A DNA stretch of 64,000 nt, taken from the NCBI GenBank assembly GCA_010015655.1, contig ML976656.1, forward strand, positions 977,380 to 1,041,379, in the 5' to 3' direction. The position numbers and the translations under genes were made by a program. Source of the DNA: Bimuria novae-zelandiae CBS 107.79 (Eukaryota > Ascomycota > Dothideomycetes > Pleosporales > Didymosphaeriaceae). The notes below the pieces were generated by a model that did no database searches, was not told the origin of the DNA, and was given only the letters and a program-made list of their open reading frames with translations. Of the stretch, positions 22,631 through 34,323 are shown one piece after another. How positions within the stretch are numbered: position 1 is the stretch's first letter; each line of letters opens with the position of its first letter.

Positions 22631-23584
22631 TAACTAAATTAAAAACTCTAGCTATCCTAAGCTTTATATATCGACAAAATATCGCGCCTTATTAATTACT
22701 ATAAGATTTGCTATAATACTCTAATAGTAGTAATTAAACTACTCCCACGCTTAAGACTTGCTAGTAAGGCTAAAGTTAATTAATACTAGCGTAAAGTTAG
22801 ATTAATTCTCTATATAATAATTACTACTTAACTAAATATTGCCTTTGTAAGCTCTAGACTATTACAATTCCTATCTAACTTAAGTAAAGAATACTAAGTG
22901 GCTGCTAACTAAGTTCTCCTCTACCTTACTAATACTAGATTATTAGGTCTTTAGCTTAGGGGTGTAGATATTTTAAAAGTAGTAAGTAATGTATCCTTCG
23001 CTAACAACACGCTCGACCGCAAGAGCTTATAGGGATATATTATTAAGCTATTTAGTAGCCTAATTGCATGGAAAGCTAACAAGCAAGACACAGTCACTAC
23101 ATCTACTATAAAGGCTAAATTACTAGCACTCTCGCAGGTTGCTAAGGAGGCTTTATTTACCTTATAATTACTAAAAGAGCTAAAGGTTAAACTTAATAAT
23201 TCTTTTATTACGATTAATTATAATAATTAGCAAACAATCTAACTAATTACTAAAGAGATTACTAAGTTGCAGGCTAAGCTCTGTTATGTAGATATCTATA
23301 ATTATTGGCTAAGACAAGAGGTCGCACTAGGGATAATTAAGGTAAACTATTAACCTTTAAAAGACATAGTTATAGATAGATTTATAAAGGCCTTATTAGC
23401 TAACAAGTAGAGCAAGTTTCTAGATAAACTAGGACTTATAGAGATTAAGGACAAGATTACTAATAAAAAGGTTAACCTGCTTAATCTAGAGCAAAGGATA
23501 GAGGCTTTTAAAATTAAACTATAGGACTGTCTAATTACTGACAGATAATCTCTAGCTTGAGGATAAGCCTAAGCTAAGGGGGTG

Positions 23585-23759
23585 TGTCTAATTACATGGT
23601 CCTTTGCGCTAGCAAGGTGGCTGGCGCACCTGTACCCTTGCATGAGAGTATTCCTCCCTTGCATAAGAAACATTCCACAACAAGGCAAGGAATGTCTTTA
23701 TGGTTATATAGATGCTACCTCCCACAACAGAAGCACACACATTAATCAACAATCTGACA
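23585..23759 (+). repeat. Copia-B 3' LTR
   Basis: 175 bp. Starts TGTCTAATTACATGG and ends CAATCTGACA, followed by the target duplicate ATTGC. Confidence 0.85.
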
Positions 23760-25879
23760 ATTGCGCTGGCAATCTGCGCATTTACGAATATATATAGTTA
23801 CTACTTCCTTAATTCCTTTAAAGCTATAGTTCCACTGGATAAGCTCTATTGTCTTTCTAATATCTAGGTGTCTATATACCGGGTCATCGTGGTATTGTTG
23901 TATAATCTTTGTCTATAGTTCTTTAGGTACTTCCCGTGTAAGTACAAGGAGTTAATTAAGTTTAGCTATTAATTTTAATGAACTATTAGGGTTTTATTAT
24001 AATATTATAGAGTGTATCTTAACTTTTTCTCTTTTATTATTTATTTTACTAAAAGTATTTACTCGTCCGTTTTCCTTGCTTAGGGTATATATAATTTTAA
24101 ATTTGTATTATCCTAATATCTCTAACTATCTTACTTATTATTAGGTTAGTTTTTTTATAGTTATAAAGCGTGTAAGGTTCTTATAGTTAATATATAGACG
24201 TTGTGTTCTATCCTTCTTTATAGTAAGTATTAAGGGTAATATAGCTAATAATTCTAACTTACGTATTTATTACCTATTAAGGGCTTTCTTTAAGAATTTA
24301 CGTGTTTATTAGAGTTTTTTTTCGCTCTAGCTATATAGTAGTCTAAAGAGTGGCGTTTTTCCTTCTTTAAGAACAATACGATAATCTTAGTATATATACT
24401 TAAAAATGGCGTTTGCTCCTTTCTCTTCCTAAAATAAATAACTTTATTCTTTATATTTATTAAGGATATTAAGAGGCGTGCTATTCTTTTTATACTTATA
24501 TTTTATAACCTAGTAGTGCTTACTAGCGTGTACTAAGTTAATTTCGCGTTTATTAACTTCTAGTTGTAAAACTATATTATTAATAGCTCCTTTATCTACT
24601 ATTATATTCTATTAATGCGTAGGCTTTACTTATAGTGCATAGTTACAGCGCTTAAAGGATAGCTCTTTCTTTTCTTAATTAATTATAAGATTATACTTCT
24701 TTAACTAAGGTAATTTTAAAATTATATTATAGTTAGCTTCCTTAATAATATTAAGGGTAATTAATTCTTAGTGTCTATAGATTGTAAGGGTAGTTTTAAT
24801 CTTGTATTCTATTATTGCTTTGCTAGGCATTAGCTATCTATTCGCGATATAGATAGTATAGGGCATGGCCTTCTTGCGCTCGTAAAGTCCTGCTTTATTA
24901 AGTACTTTTCTTAATATATAGCTCTCTTGTGCTCTTAAATCTAGCATGACTTTTATCTATATTTTTTAAGCTATACTAGTAGCTTAATTAATGCCTAACT
25001 ATTAGTAGTATTTACTTCTTTAAAGGCGTTTTCCCACTAGAGCCTAGGTCTAAAAAAGACATCTTCTTTATTACTATTTCTATAAGGTTAAGGTGTCCTT
25101 CTCTATTCTTCTCCTAGGGCTATTACTAAGCCTTTTTTAGGGAAGCTTTACTATCATCTTCCTTTATTACTAATTTAATTCTAAGGATCGTGGTCCCTTT
25201 AAGTATACAATTAAATCTATACTCTTTCTTTTATTTTTTATATTCCTTATAATTAAGGTATAAGTACGTTTACTATATATCTAACGCGCACTTCCTATTA
25301 ACTAGTAATAATATTACTTAGTTAGCTACTTAATTAAAGTAAAGAAAGTATCGTGTCTTGCGCTTATTTTATAGATAAACCTTGTAGCTAGCAACGAGGT
25401 AGTTAAACTACTTCTATCTATATTAGCGATATATTCGGGGAAAGTAGCTATATTCTTTAGCTTAGTAATAAAAGGTATATTAATCTTTTTTATAAAGGGT
25501 CTATCTTATACACACGTGCGTGGGGTTGCGGTGGTCTAGGTTATACTATAGTTTATAGTTTAGGTTTTTATTTAAGTATTTCTTCTTAAGGTCTTTATAG
25601 GCGTAATAATAGTCTGCTATTTTACGTGCTACTTTACTAACTAGTTTAGGTTAGTAAGTATAGTGAAATACTACTATATAGTCTTATTATTTTATTATTA
25701 TAAAGCTAAAGTCTTCTTCCCTTAGTTAGTACTCCTCTAAGAAGTCAAAAATATTCGTTATTTTATTAGTAACTAGCTTATTTTAGCTAGGGTAAGGTGT
25801 AAGAGATTAAGGTATTAGCTTTTTCTTTTTTTTATCCGAACTTCTATATACATCCTTGTAGAGTCGTAAGTTAGGTAAC
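23760..25879 (-). mobile_element. Gypsy-A, middle part (pol/gag remnants)
   Basis: Resumes the integrase zinc-finger sequence cut by Copia-B (the CTGCGCATTTAC word matches Gypsy-B near 42790) and continues through decayed RNase H, reverse transcriptase and protease to gag. It parallels Gypsy-B 42785-45850 on the minus strand but lacks some internal sequence. Ends at the Copia-C insertion, with target duplicate GTAAC at 25875-25879. No intact frame. Confidence 0.7.
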
Positions 25880-26132
25880 TATCCGTACGCAGCAGCGTTA
25901 CGGTCGGAATACTAGTTATCGCGCGAGAAGGATGCGCGTGCACGTGCGCGAACAGCCGTGCGCGAACATGTACATATTCTCCTTTTCGTCCGTACGACGA
26001 ACAAGATAAGCAAGAACTAGATGTTATTACCTACCCCTACTATCCGTACGCTATGCACACTGTACACTACTTTTACTCTTACTACTTAAGTGCTTATCCT
26101 ATAAGTAGCTAGCTAAAAAAGTCTATTTAACA
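25880..26132 (+). repeat. Copia-C 5' LTR
   Basis: 253 bp, closely matching 40035-40287. Followed at 26133 by CTAATTAGTAATTAATTAG and TTAACTATAAATTAGTAA, the leader shared by this Copia group. Confidence 0.9.
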
Positions 26133-26325
26133 CTAATTAGTAATTAATTAGTAATGTTAACTATAAATTAGTAAAAATAATAATAGAGTACCTACGTCCT
26201 ACAAGATACTTTATTTTATTACTTATTTTTAAGGATAGTAGATTAATTCTTCGCAACGTATAGTAAGTCCTACTATTATATAAAGTAAGGAGGAGATAGT
26301 GCAAGACGCATATTAATAATAAAGC

Positions 26326-26530
26326 TATTGGATTAACAACCTCAAGGCCTCTGTCGTGTTGCAAAACACTATATGTGTGGAGCGAGCCCTATATGGGACT
26401 AGCTTCCATACCCCGCGATGTACTTCAATCCTTAGTAGATAGAACGAGAGACAACAAGCATTAATTAACCTAATGTAACTCGTTATTAAGTATTTCCTTT
26501 TAGCACTAGTGCAACAAGTCCTCCTAACAC
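26326..26530 (+). repeat. Copia-D 5' LTR
   Basis: 205 bp. The start is decayed from TGTTGG to TATTGG, and it ends CCTAACA. It differs from 32238-32441 mainly by C/T and G/A changes. Confidence 0.9.
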
Positions 26531-28926
26531 TAATTAGTAATCGCGAGAAGCTATTACAGACAGTAAGGAAGAAAAGACAGGCTATTAACAACCTAACGTA
26601 AGAAATCTTAGGTCGATGCAGACTGTGCTAAGAACAAAGCAAGGCAGAGATAATATAAAGCACTCTTAACTAACCTCTAAAGCTACTAGTTTAGGCTAAT
26701 CCGCGGACACAGAGCGCGTTAGCAACGTATTATAATTTACCATATAAACGTCTCTAGACGACCTAGTTACGTACACTAACACACGTTAGAAACAACTAAC
26801 TAACGAGATAACCACACTAACAACGAGTTAATACCACTAGTATAATAGTAGATAACTAGAGTAGCGATAGCGTAGTAGATAATGCTAATACTTAAGCTTA
26901 AGCTTAACTACATAATAATTAGTTAGAGCATGGCTTAAGTGAACGCGGGGAAGCTGCTTCACGCTAGGCTAAATACACTATAAAGTACCTTATAGGAGAC
27001 TGCCTATATCTAGTGGCGCTAGAATCTGTCAACATATCTCTCTAGGACGTACCTGTACCAACAGACGCAGACGAGATACACGTAATAACCTAGGTTACTA
27101 AAATTATCCGCGATTATAACGTATTAATAGCCTAGGACAATAATCTATGTGCAGACTACTATTACAATTTTAAAGGATAGATAAAGGAGCTATTCTATAA
27201 GGTTAACCGTGATACACTAAAATCTCTAAAGATAGTCCTATAGCATAGAGGAGTCTATACAGGCAATAACCGCGCAAGACTTGCTAATTCCCTCTATAAT
27301 CTATCTACTTTAGAGAATACTCCTAAATAGGACCCTGTAGAATTTAAAGCTATAATATTCGACCAACGATTAAGGGCATACAAGCGACAGCAGAACGTAA
27401 AATAGACACCTCTAATAGCTAAGCAGTAATAACTATAGCAGGACAGTCTACTAGCTAGTACACATGCACTATAGTTATAGTAGCCAAAGCACTTGCAGCA
27501 AGACAGGCAATAGCGAGAGTAATTATAGCAAGGCAAATAGCACGGAGTAGGACACGACGCTTAAAACTAATCTAAAACATAAAAGCTATAACTAATACAC
27601 TAGATAGATAAAATCTAACTACTAAGATAAAGTAATAATAGTTAATAACTGCACTTTATAAGTAGTGCGCTTAGAGAACCTTAGTCTTAGCAATAGTAGG
27701 AATAAGATACGTAATCATAGTAATAGCGACTGTAAACACAGGCACGGCCGCCAGCAATTGCATATCGCGAAATCACGCCGTTTCCACAACAACCTGTAAA
27801 CAGTGTACCAGGCAGGCCACCAGAGCTACTACATGACCTGTATAAGACACTGTCGCCGCGCTGGTCCCGTAACGACCAACTTAACGCTAACACAATCACG
27901 CAGTTCTCTAAGCTTTAGGACAATAATAAGAAATACACAAGAGATATATATAATCTGCTTAATAATAAAATTAAGATCTTCTTTAGCATCTGTTGGCAGG
28001 TAGACATCCATAAAGAGTAGTTCCACGCTGTGTTTCCCCGTATTCTTACTAGGCGAGCAGAGATGTTCTATATACAAGTTATAAACAGAGGTGATAGCTT
28101 TTCTAATGCGTACACAGTGATTAAGAACCACTTTAATTACGACGTCCACTATTAACACTACTACATAAACTAGATAACTACAACCTTCGCCCGTACGCGC
28201 ATAGAGAACCCTAATAAAAGCTTATATAAGGTGCTATAGATATTACTTAATAAGCTATAATTATGCTAACGCGCGCTTAGTAAGAACTTTAAAGGTAAGA
28301 ATACCCTACGTATAACTATTATTAACGCGTGCTAGGGAGTTCTAGAACTTAAAATAGTACTCTTTAAGCTAGCTATAATCTATAAAGGACTCTTTATAGA
28401 CCTACGGTTTATAGTTAAGACGCACCTTACACGTTAGTAAATAAGGTAAATACTTATAAGGAGTAAGACAATTACTATAGACTAGTACTACCTCGACCGC
28501 CACTATAATAATAGGAATAGAAGAACTCGAAGAGGATTTAGAGGCGAAGGCGGATTTGCAGGCGGATTCTAAGGAGGCTAAGATAATAGAGGTAATTAGC
28601 GCTTTAATAGTAATAATAGTAGACGTGAATTCACAACGCCACGCTAAAAGAAGAAGTGCTTTATCTGCTAGAAAGAGGGCTGCTAGTTAACTAACTATAC
28701 TAATAAGGAACGCAAAGCTGCCCGCACACAGTTCTTCTCCGCATGTTACTTTACAGACACACTACTGCCTGCAGACTTCTCTATGCACCTTGTAGAGTAT
28801 AAAGGTAGTAAGACCTATAAGGACGATAATAATAACAGCAATTAGTAGTATAATATTAATAATTAGTAATTTACAACTGCGTACGCGGAATATTAATTTT
28901 TCAAGGAGTAATAACTTATAGATTAA

Positions 28927-29361
28927 GTGTTTATACACTATATCTCTAGTGAAGACATATATAGCAGAGACGTACCGTCATCACCAGCGTCGCAATTCCT
29001 TATTAAGGACCGATACACGCGATCTGTGTACCAAGGAATCCTCCCTAATACAGGCGCCGCCAATGTATCTACAGTCGGCAAGGAACAGTACCTCGCACTC
29101 ATACAGGAAGACCCAACGGTCACGATGGACACATCTACGGCAGGAAAAACGTCTATCAAATTCGGTAAAGGCAGTGTTACGGTGTCTATCGGCACCGCAC
29201 AGATTCCGATAGAGATTGGAAAAATCGACTTTGAGGTGCTAGATGCGCCCACACCGTTCTTGCTATGCCTTGCGGACATGGACAGGCTAAAGGTCTACTT
29301 TAACAACACTACAGATAAGCTCGTCCAGGGCAATGTACGCATCCCCGTAATCCGCAAATAG
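28927..29361 (+). pseudogene. Copia-D protease-region fragment, 144 codons open
   Basis: An uninterrupted plus-strand stretch with a retropepsin-like segment: VYQGILPNTGAANVST, where the catalytic DTG appears as NTG, so the active-site Asp is probably lost. It ends with LCLADMDRLKVYFNN, typical of the Gag-Pol linker before the integrase in fungal Copia. It is part of a broken polyprotein, not a free gene; the ATG at its start is incidental. Confidence 0.7.
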
Positions 29362-31623
29362 GGACATCTGTAGTTCTATCTTAACAAGAGAGAGCGTGCA
29401 ACTGCATTTCTTACAAAGACAGAGTTAAGATAGCTTTATCGCCATTTTAGACACCTAGCTATTATAAGACTAGCTAGGCTCTTAAAAGATGCTAGTCATA
29501 ATAACTTTAAAGAAAGAACTCTTAAGCAAATTATAAAGTTTTACTATTATTATTAGCTTAATAGCTCTACGCCGCGCCGCTTTAAGTTCACCCTTAAGGA
29601 CAACTATTACTTTAACTACGAGATCCTTGTAGATGTGATATACTTAAGAAGCAAGCCTATATTACATATAGTAGATTTAGCAACTTTGTTTTAAGGCGCA
29701 AAGTTTCTTAACGCTATTTTAGCTAAGGAGACATAGCAGGCACTACGGATGTTATAAATTAATATCTACTAAGGACTACTAGACATTCTTATACATAACG
29801 CAGGCACGAACTTCGCAAGTGTAGAATTTCGCGTAGAAGTAAAGATTATAGGAGTCACATGCAAACAAGTACCTACAGAGGCACATTAGTCCGTTGGTAA
29901 GATAGAGAGGTATCACGCGCCCCTGTACCGCGCATAAGATATACTCTACGCTAAGCTTGCTAGCACTATATCTAATAAAGCAATTCTTTAGATGGCCGTA
30001 AAAGCTGTTAATAACACAGCAGGCCCTAATAGTCTAGTTCTAACTTTACTTATCTTTAGCGCATACCTACGTATAACTATAGAGTCACTACCGTTACCGT
30101 TAATAGTTAAGCGCAGCGAGGCTATTTAAAAAGCGATAAAAGAACTACGTAAGCTTACTACTAAATGCTAGGTTACGGATGCGTTAAACACTCGCAACAG
30201 ACCTAATACCGCAGATATACTTGCGCTCCCGCTATAAAGCGAGGTTTTAGTATAGAGAGAAAAGGATGGATGGAATGGCCCGTACAAAATCGCTGCTATA
30301 GACAGCCATAACGTTACTGTCGACATGGTTAATAGCCCGACAACATTTTGGTCAACAGTTATCAAGCCATACTATAGACTAGACTACCTCTAGAGTGACC
30401 CTAATGCGCCACAGCAGCAGCACGCGTTACCTATAGATATAATAGTGCTGCTAGCAACGTAACTACATAAAAGAGGCCGCCTACCAGGATTAAGGAATAA
30501 GAGGAAGGCAAACGTTTACATTACTAAAAAGAAAAAGGCTAACCTTAAGCTTGCTATAAAGCTACGTAATAATAAAGTTATTACAACACTTAGCGCACCC
30601 TTTAAGGCATCTAATAATTAAGAGATTAGTAACCTAGTAAGCCGTAGAGTATTTAAATTTAAATAATATAATTAGGAAGTGCATAGCAGAATTTGTATAT
30701 TTAAGTCGCGTCTAGTGCGAGAAGTCAAAGGAAAGACAACTAAGCCCTATAAAAAATCCCGTCTTATTATCTAAGGATACCAGGACTATAGTAAGAAGGC
30801 TATCTTAACGTAATTTCTAACTATTCAACGCTATAGCTAGCGTGTAATTATAGCCCTAGCACCTATACTTGTATAACATAAGATAAATCTTAAGCTTCGC
30901 GACATAACGCAGGCATATCTATAGGTATAGATAAATCTTAAGAGAATAATACTAGCACACCTCCCCACTAAGCTAGCACCTAGATATCTAGAGGGCACGC
31001 TGCTCCATGTGATCAAGCCGCTATATAGAATCGCGAAAGCAGGAGTCTATTAGTAGACAACGTACCACAGACATTACTATAAGGAACTAGACATATCTAC
31101 GTTAACATACGACCTATGCTTATTAGTAACAAACAGCAACGTAGATAACTTTAATATAGTTAGTATGCAGACTAATAATACCCTTATACTTAGAATAGCT
31201 ACATTCTTAGCGCATAAAGAGAAAATGCTTAAGAAAGTATAGTTTAAATTAAAGCTAAAGACTATGCTAACACTAGACGCGCAACTAGACTTTAATAGCT
31301 ACACACTTATAATAGATGCTAGTAACATGGACAACTATAAAGCAACCCTAAACCTTAAGCAGAAGGGACAAAGAGAAAAGATTAAGCTTATAGACATTAA
31401 TACTCCTAATCGCGCGTAATAGTACACTAAATAGCGCGCCCGTGGGGCATACATCGCATTAATATGTTAACTAGAAGCGTCTTTTAACTTATCTATAGCA
31501 GCTTAAGCGCAGCAACCTTCTAATAAGGATATTAAGGCGCTTAACAAGCGCCTTAAATAGCAGATAGAGAATCTTAACCATAGACTACGCTACATACCTG
31601 TTAACCTTATTAACGCTAAGCTA

Positions 31624-31860
31624 ATGGTATTCGTGGACGGCTCCTTTACTAATAACAAGGACCTTAGCTCGCAGCTAGGCTTCATACTTATGCTTGTTAA
31701 TAAGTCTACAGATGTTGACAATGCCTTTACAATCTATAGTAATGTAATACACTATAGCTTAATAAAGTGCAAACGTGTTACACGGAGCGTACTAGCCTCT
31801 AAGATCTACGGCATAGTTAACGGGTTTGACATAGGCATTGCTATTACTACTACTTTATAG
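31624..31860 (+). pseudogene. Copia-D RNase H fragment, 78 codons open
   Basis: Reads VFVDGSFTNNKDLSSQLGF, then YSLIKCKRVTRSVLASKIYG, the well-preserved RNase H of fungal Copia elements. The first catalytic Asp (VDGS) is present. It ends at a stop where Gln is expected. Confidence 0.75.
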
Positions 31861-32237
31861 ATAATCACAGAGCGCCTTAGTCTGCCCGCAGTTCCCTTAG
31901 TTATTTATACAGACTTATACTCCCTATACGAGTGCCTTGTAAAGCTTAGAACAACTAAGGAAAAGCGCCTTATAATTAACATCATAGCACTGCGCCAGTT
32001 ATACGAACGCCGCGAGATTATAAAAATCTAATAGATTAACGGCGAAGACAACCCTGCGGACGCTTTTACAAAAGCATCACCAAACCGCGCCCTAGAACAA
32101 TTTATTAATAGCAATAAGGTAATAGTCCAAATTAAGGGCTAGGTGCAAAGACCTACAATCTCTGCCTAGCGCATTTAAGTTCAGATATTTAGTCCTTTAT
32201 GTAGATAATTAATATCAAGAAAAGAAAAGACTTCTAG

Positions 32238-32441
32238 TGTTAGATTAACAACCTTAAGGCCTCTGTCGTGTTGCAAAACACTATATGTGTGGAGCGAGCC
32301 CTATATAGGACTAGCTTCCATACCCCGCGATGTACTTCAATCCTCAGTAGATAGAACGAGAGACAACAAGCATCAATCAACCCAATGTAACTCGTTATCA
32401 AGTATTTCCTTTTAGCACTAGTGCAACAAGTCCTCCCGACA
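32238..32441 (+). repeat. Copia-D 3' LTR
   Basis: 204 bp. Starts TGTTAGATTAAC and ends TCCCGACA. Less decayed than the 5' LTR. Confidence 0.9.
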
Positions 32442-34233
32442 AAAGCTATATAATTTAGTAGCTAAATAATAGTAGTACCCGCGCGATCTACTGTAAAGTA
32501 ATTAATTATACTCTTATAATAAGATCTTACTAGTAATTAATAGCTTTACACGATAATAAGAAGAACCAAGAATAATTCTTATTATATAAATAACTTATAA
32601 AGGATACACGGATATTAAAGGTAATACTATAAAAGGAGACTAGCCTAGAGTACTAGAATAATAGAATTAATATATTAGAGGCTCTAATAAGCCTGCAACT
32701 TTAATTATACGCAGGCTATATAATTACTAATTTTTATATAATAACTTAAAAGGATGCTACCCTTCTTAGCTTATATATTAAGGATTTTAATAAATAGATA
32801 CTATAAGACTTCTCCGCATTTAGACGCGCATTTAAAAGAGAGTTTATATAAATACTAAAGGATAAAGGAATTACACTATAATTAAATAGTAAAGGTACCT
32901 AAGCTTAGAAGCTATACGATATAGCTTAGGGGAAGGCAGAGACAGTTACTTGTACGCAACTTCCATTACTATATAGGGTTCTGCACAAACGTATAAATAA
33001 CACGCCGCCACTAGAATAACCTCCTTAGCGACTATAGCGAGCACCTATAATTACACCGCAATTAGAGCTGCAATACCCCTTATACAAACGACAAATGCCA
33101 GTTCGCACGCCTATCGCCGCACTATACCCGTATAGTACACCACCAGTCAAGCCATACCTGTTAGAACCACCTATAGGATAGTACCCACCTGCGCAACTTC
33201 CATCGCCCTATAACCTGTATAACTTTCTGCTACTAAGGGATAGCGTTAACGAATAGCTCCTAGTAAATAAAATAATATAATTTTAAAAGGTATAAAAGAA
33301 GGAGAATAACTACTTAGGCTAGCTATATAATATACTAGTAAATAAAGTAAAGATATTTATTAATCTATACTAGTGCTTAGATATCTAGGATACTTAGTAC
33401 GTAGATATTTTTCTAAATATTTTAATAGACTATGCAAGTGCGTACTACCTAAGTAGAATAAGCCCTAGCTACATATAAAAGTTATTATATAAAAAACTAA
33501 GTAATTATTTTAATACTAACGTTAATTATAGCTAGTACTAAATAGACTAGATAATAATAACCTTCGCACGGTATAGATAAGAGAACCTAAAAAAGACCCT
33601 ATATAAAGTCTTTAAGGCTATAATTAATAAGCTTACTCTTGCCTAGAGAGCTCTAGGCCTAAAATTTTAAAGTAAAGTACTACTATATACTACTATCATA
33701 CGAGCCTGCAGAGGGTAACTAGAGCTTAAATAAGCTATATTCTTAATTAAACTTTAATATAAAGTTTTGTTTAGTAACCTCCGCGCATTACTCTAAGTCA
33801 CGATTAATAAATAGGCTAATATATACCTACTTAATCTAGTTAACTCGTACTATATAAATTATAAATATAGATTACCGTCCCGCATATAAGAATATACCTA
33901 GCTAGGATTTACTCCGCGTAGAAGAGTTTTCTAAGGATCTTATAAACTTAAGTTATTCTTATAATTAATATTAAGACCCCGTATAGTAGTTAAGAAATAG
34001 TTTATATATTATAAGGAAGGATACTAGTTATTTAACTACCCTTAAACTAACCTTACGCATGCGACTCGACAATACATTACTATATATAAAGGACTTTATA
34101 ATAAAATCCCCTTATATAAAGAGGTTACTACGTATATTTAAGAGTTTGAGAGGGGGTTAGAGTATAAAAAAGATAGCCCGTACGAAGATAAACTGTATAT
34201 AAACGAGGAAAAAGGGGAAGAAGCTATTTACTA

Positions 34234-34278
34234 ACATGTTGGTTCAGCACTTGGCGCGGTTCGGCAAATGGCGCACCC
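34234..34278 (+). repeat. Pogo-A left terminal inverted repeat
   Basis: Starts ACATGTTGGTTCAGCACTTG and is the reverse complement of 36328-36372. The matching end at 63913 reads the same. Confidence 0.9.
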
Positions 34279-34323
34279 CCGCATTTTCCACCCAATCCTT
34301 CACCCACCCATAACTCAGCCAAT

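Larger units (their letters stand above)
18532..23759 (+). mobile_element. Copia-B: Ty1/Copia-type LTR retrotransposon, RIP-degraded, nested in Gypsy-A
   Basis: LTRs 18532-18706 and 23585-23759 (175 bp each, TGTC...TGACA), target duplication ATTGC (18527-18531 and 23760-23764). Coding remnants on the plus strand: a Gag-like start at 18753 (MALLTLGDPTVILTDYTNY), an open piece at 18910-19092, a protease/integrase zone at 20.1-20.7 kb (DIDRFVLYQPPA), and reverse transcriptase near 22.25-22.63 kb (NAFVHAKLDREIYMRMPRGY, LYGLRISP). The RNase H zone follows near 23.1-23.5 kb. Many Trp and Gln positions are now stops. It belongs to a different Copia family from Copia-A, -C and -D by LTR and reverse transcriptase sequence. 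Confidence 0.85.
26326..32441 (+). mobile_element. Copia-D: Ty1/Copia-type LTR retrotransposon nested in Copia-C
   Basis: LTRs 26326-26530 and 32238-32441 (about 205 bp, TGTTAG...CTAACA) and target duplication AAAGC (26321-26325 and 32442-32446). Plus-strand order: Gag with knuckle remnant at about 28.66 kb (KKCFIC, stop, KEGC), protease piece at 28927-29361, integrase core at about 29.64-30.41 kb (HNAGTNFAS and SVGKIERYH), reverse transcriptase at 30.89-31.2 kb (KPLYRIAKAGVY), RNase H at 31.62-31.86 kb. The first integrase Asp (expected HDAGTNF) reads Asn. Some long open stretches remain, so decay is patchy. 6,116 bp long. Confidence 0.9.
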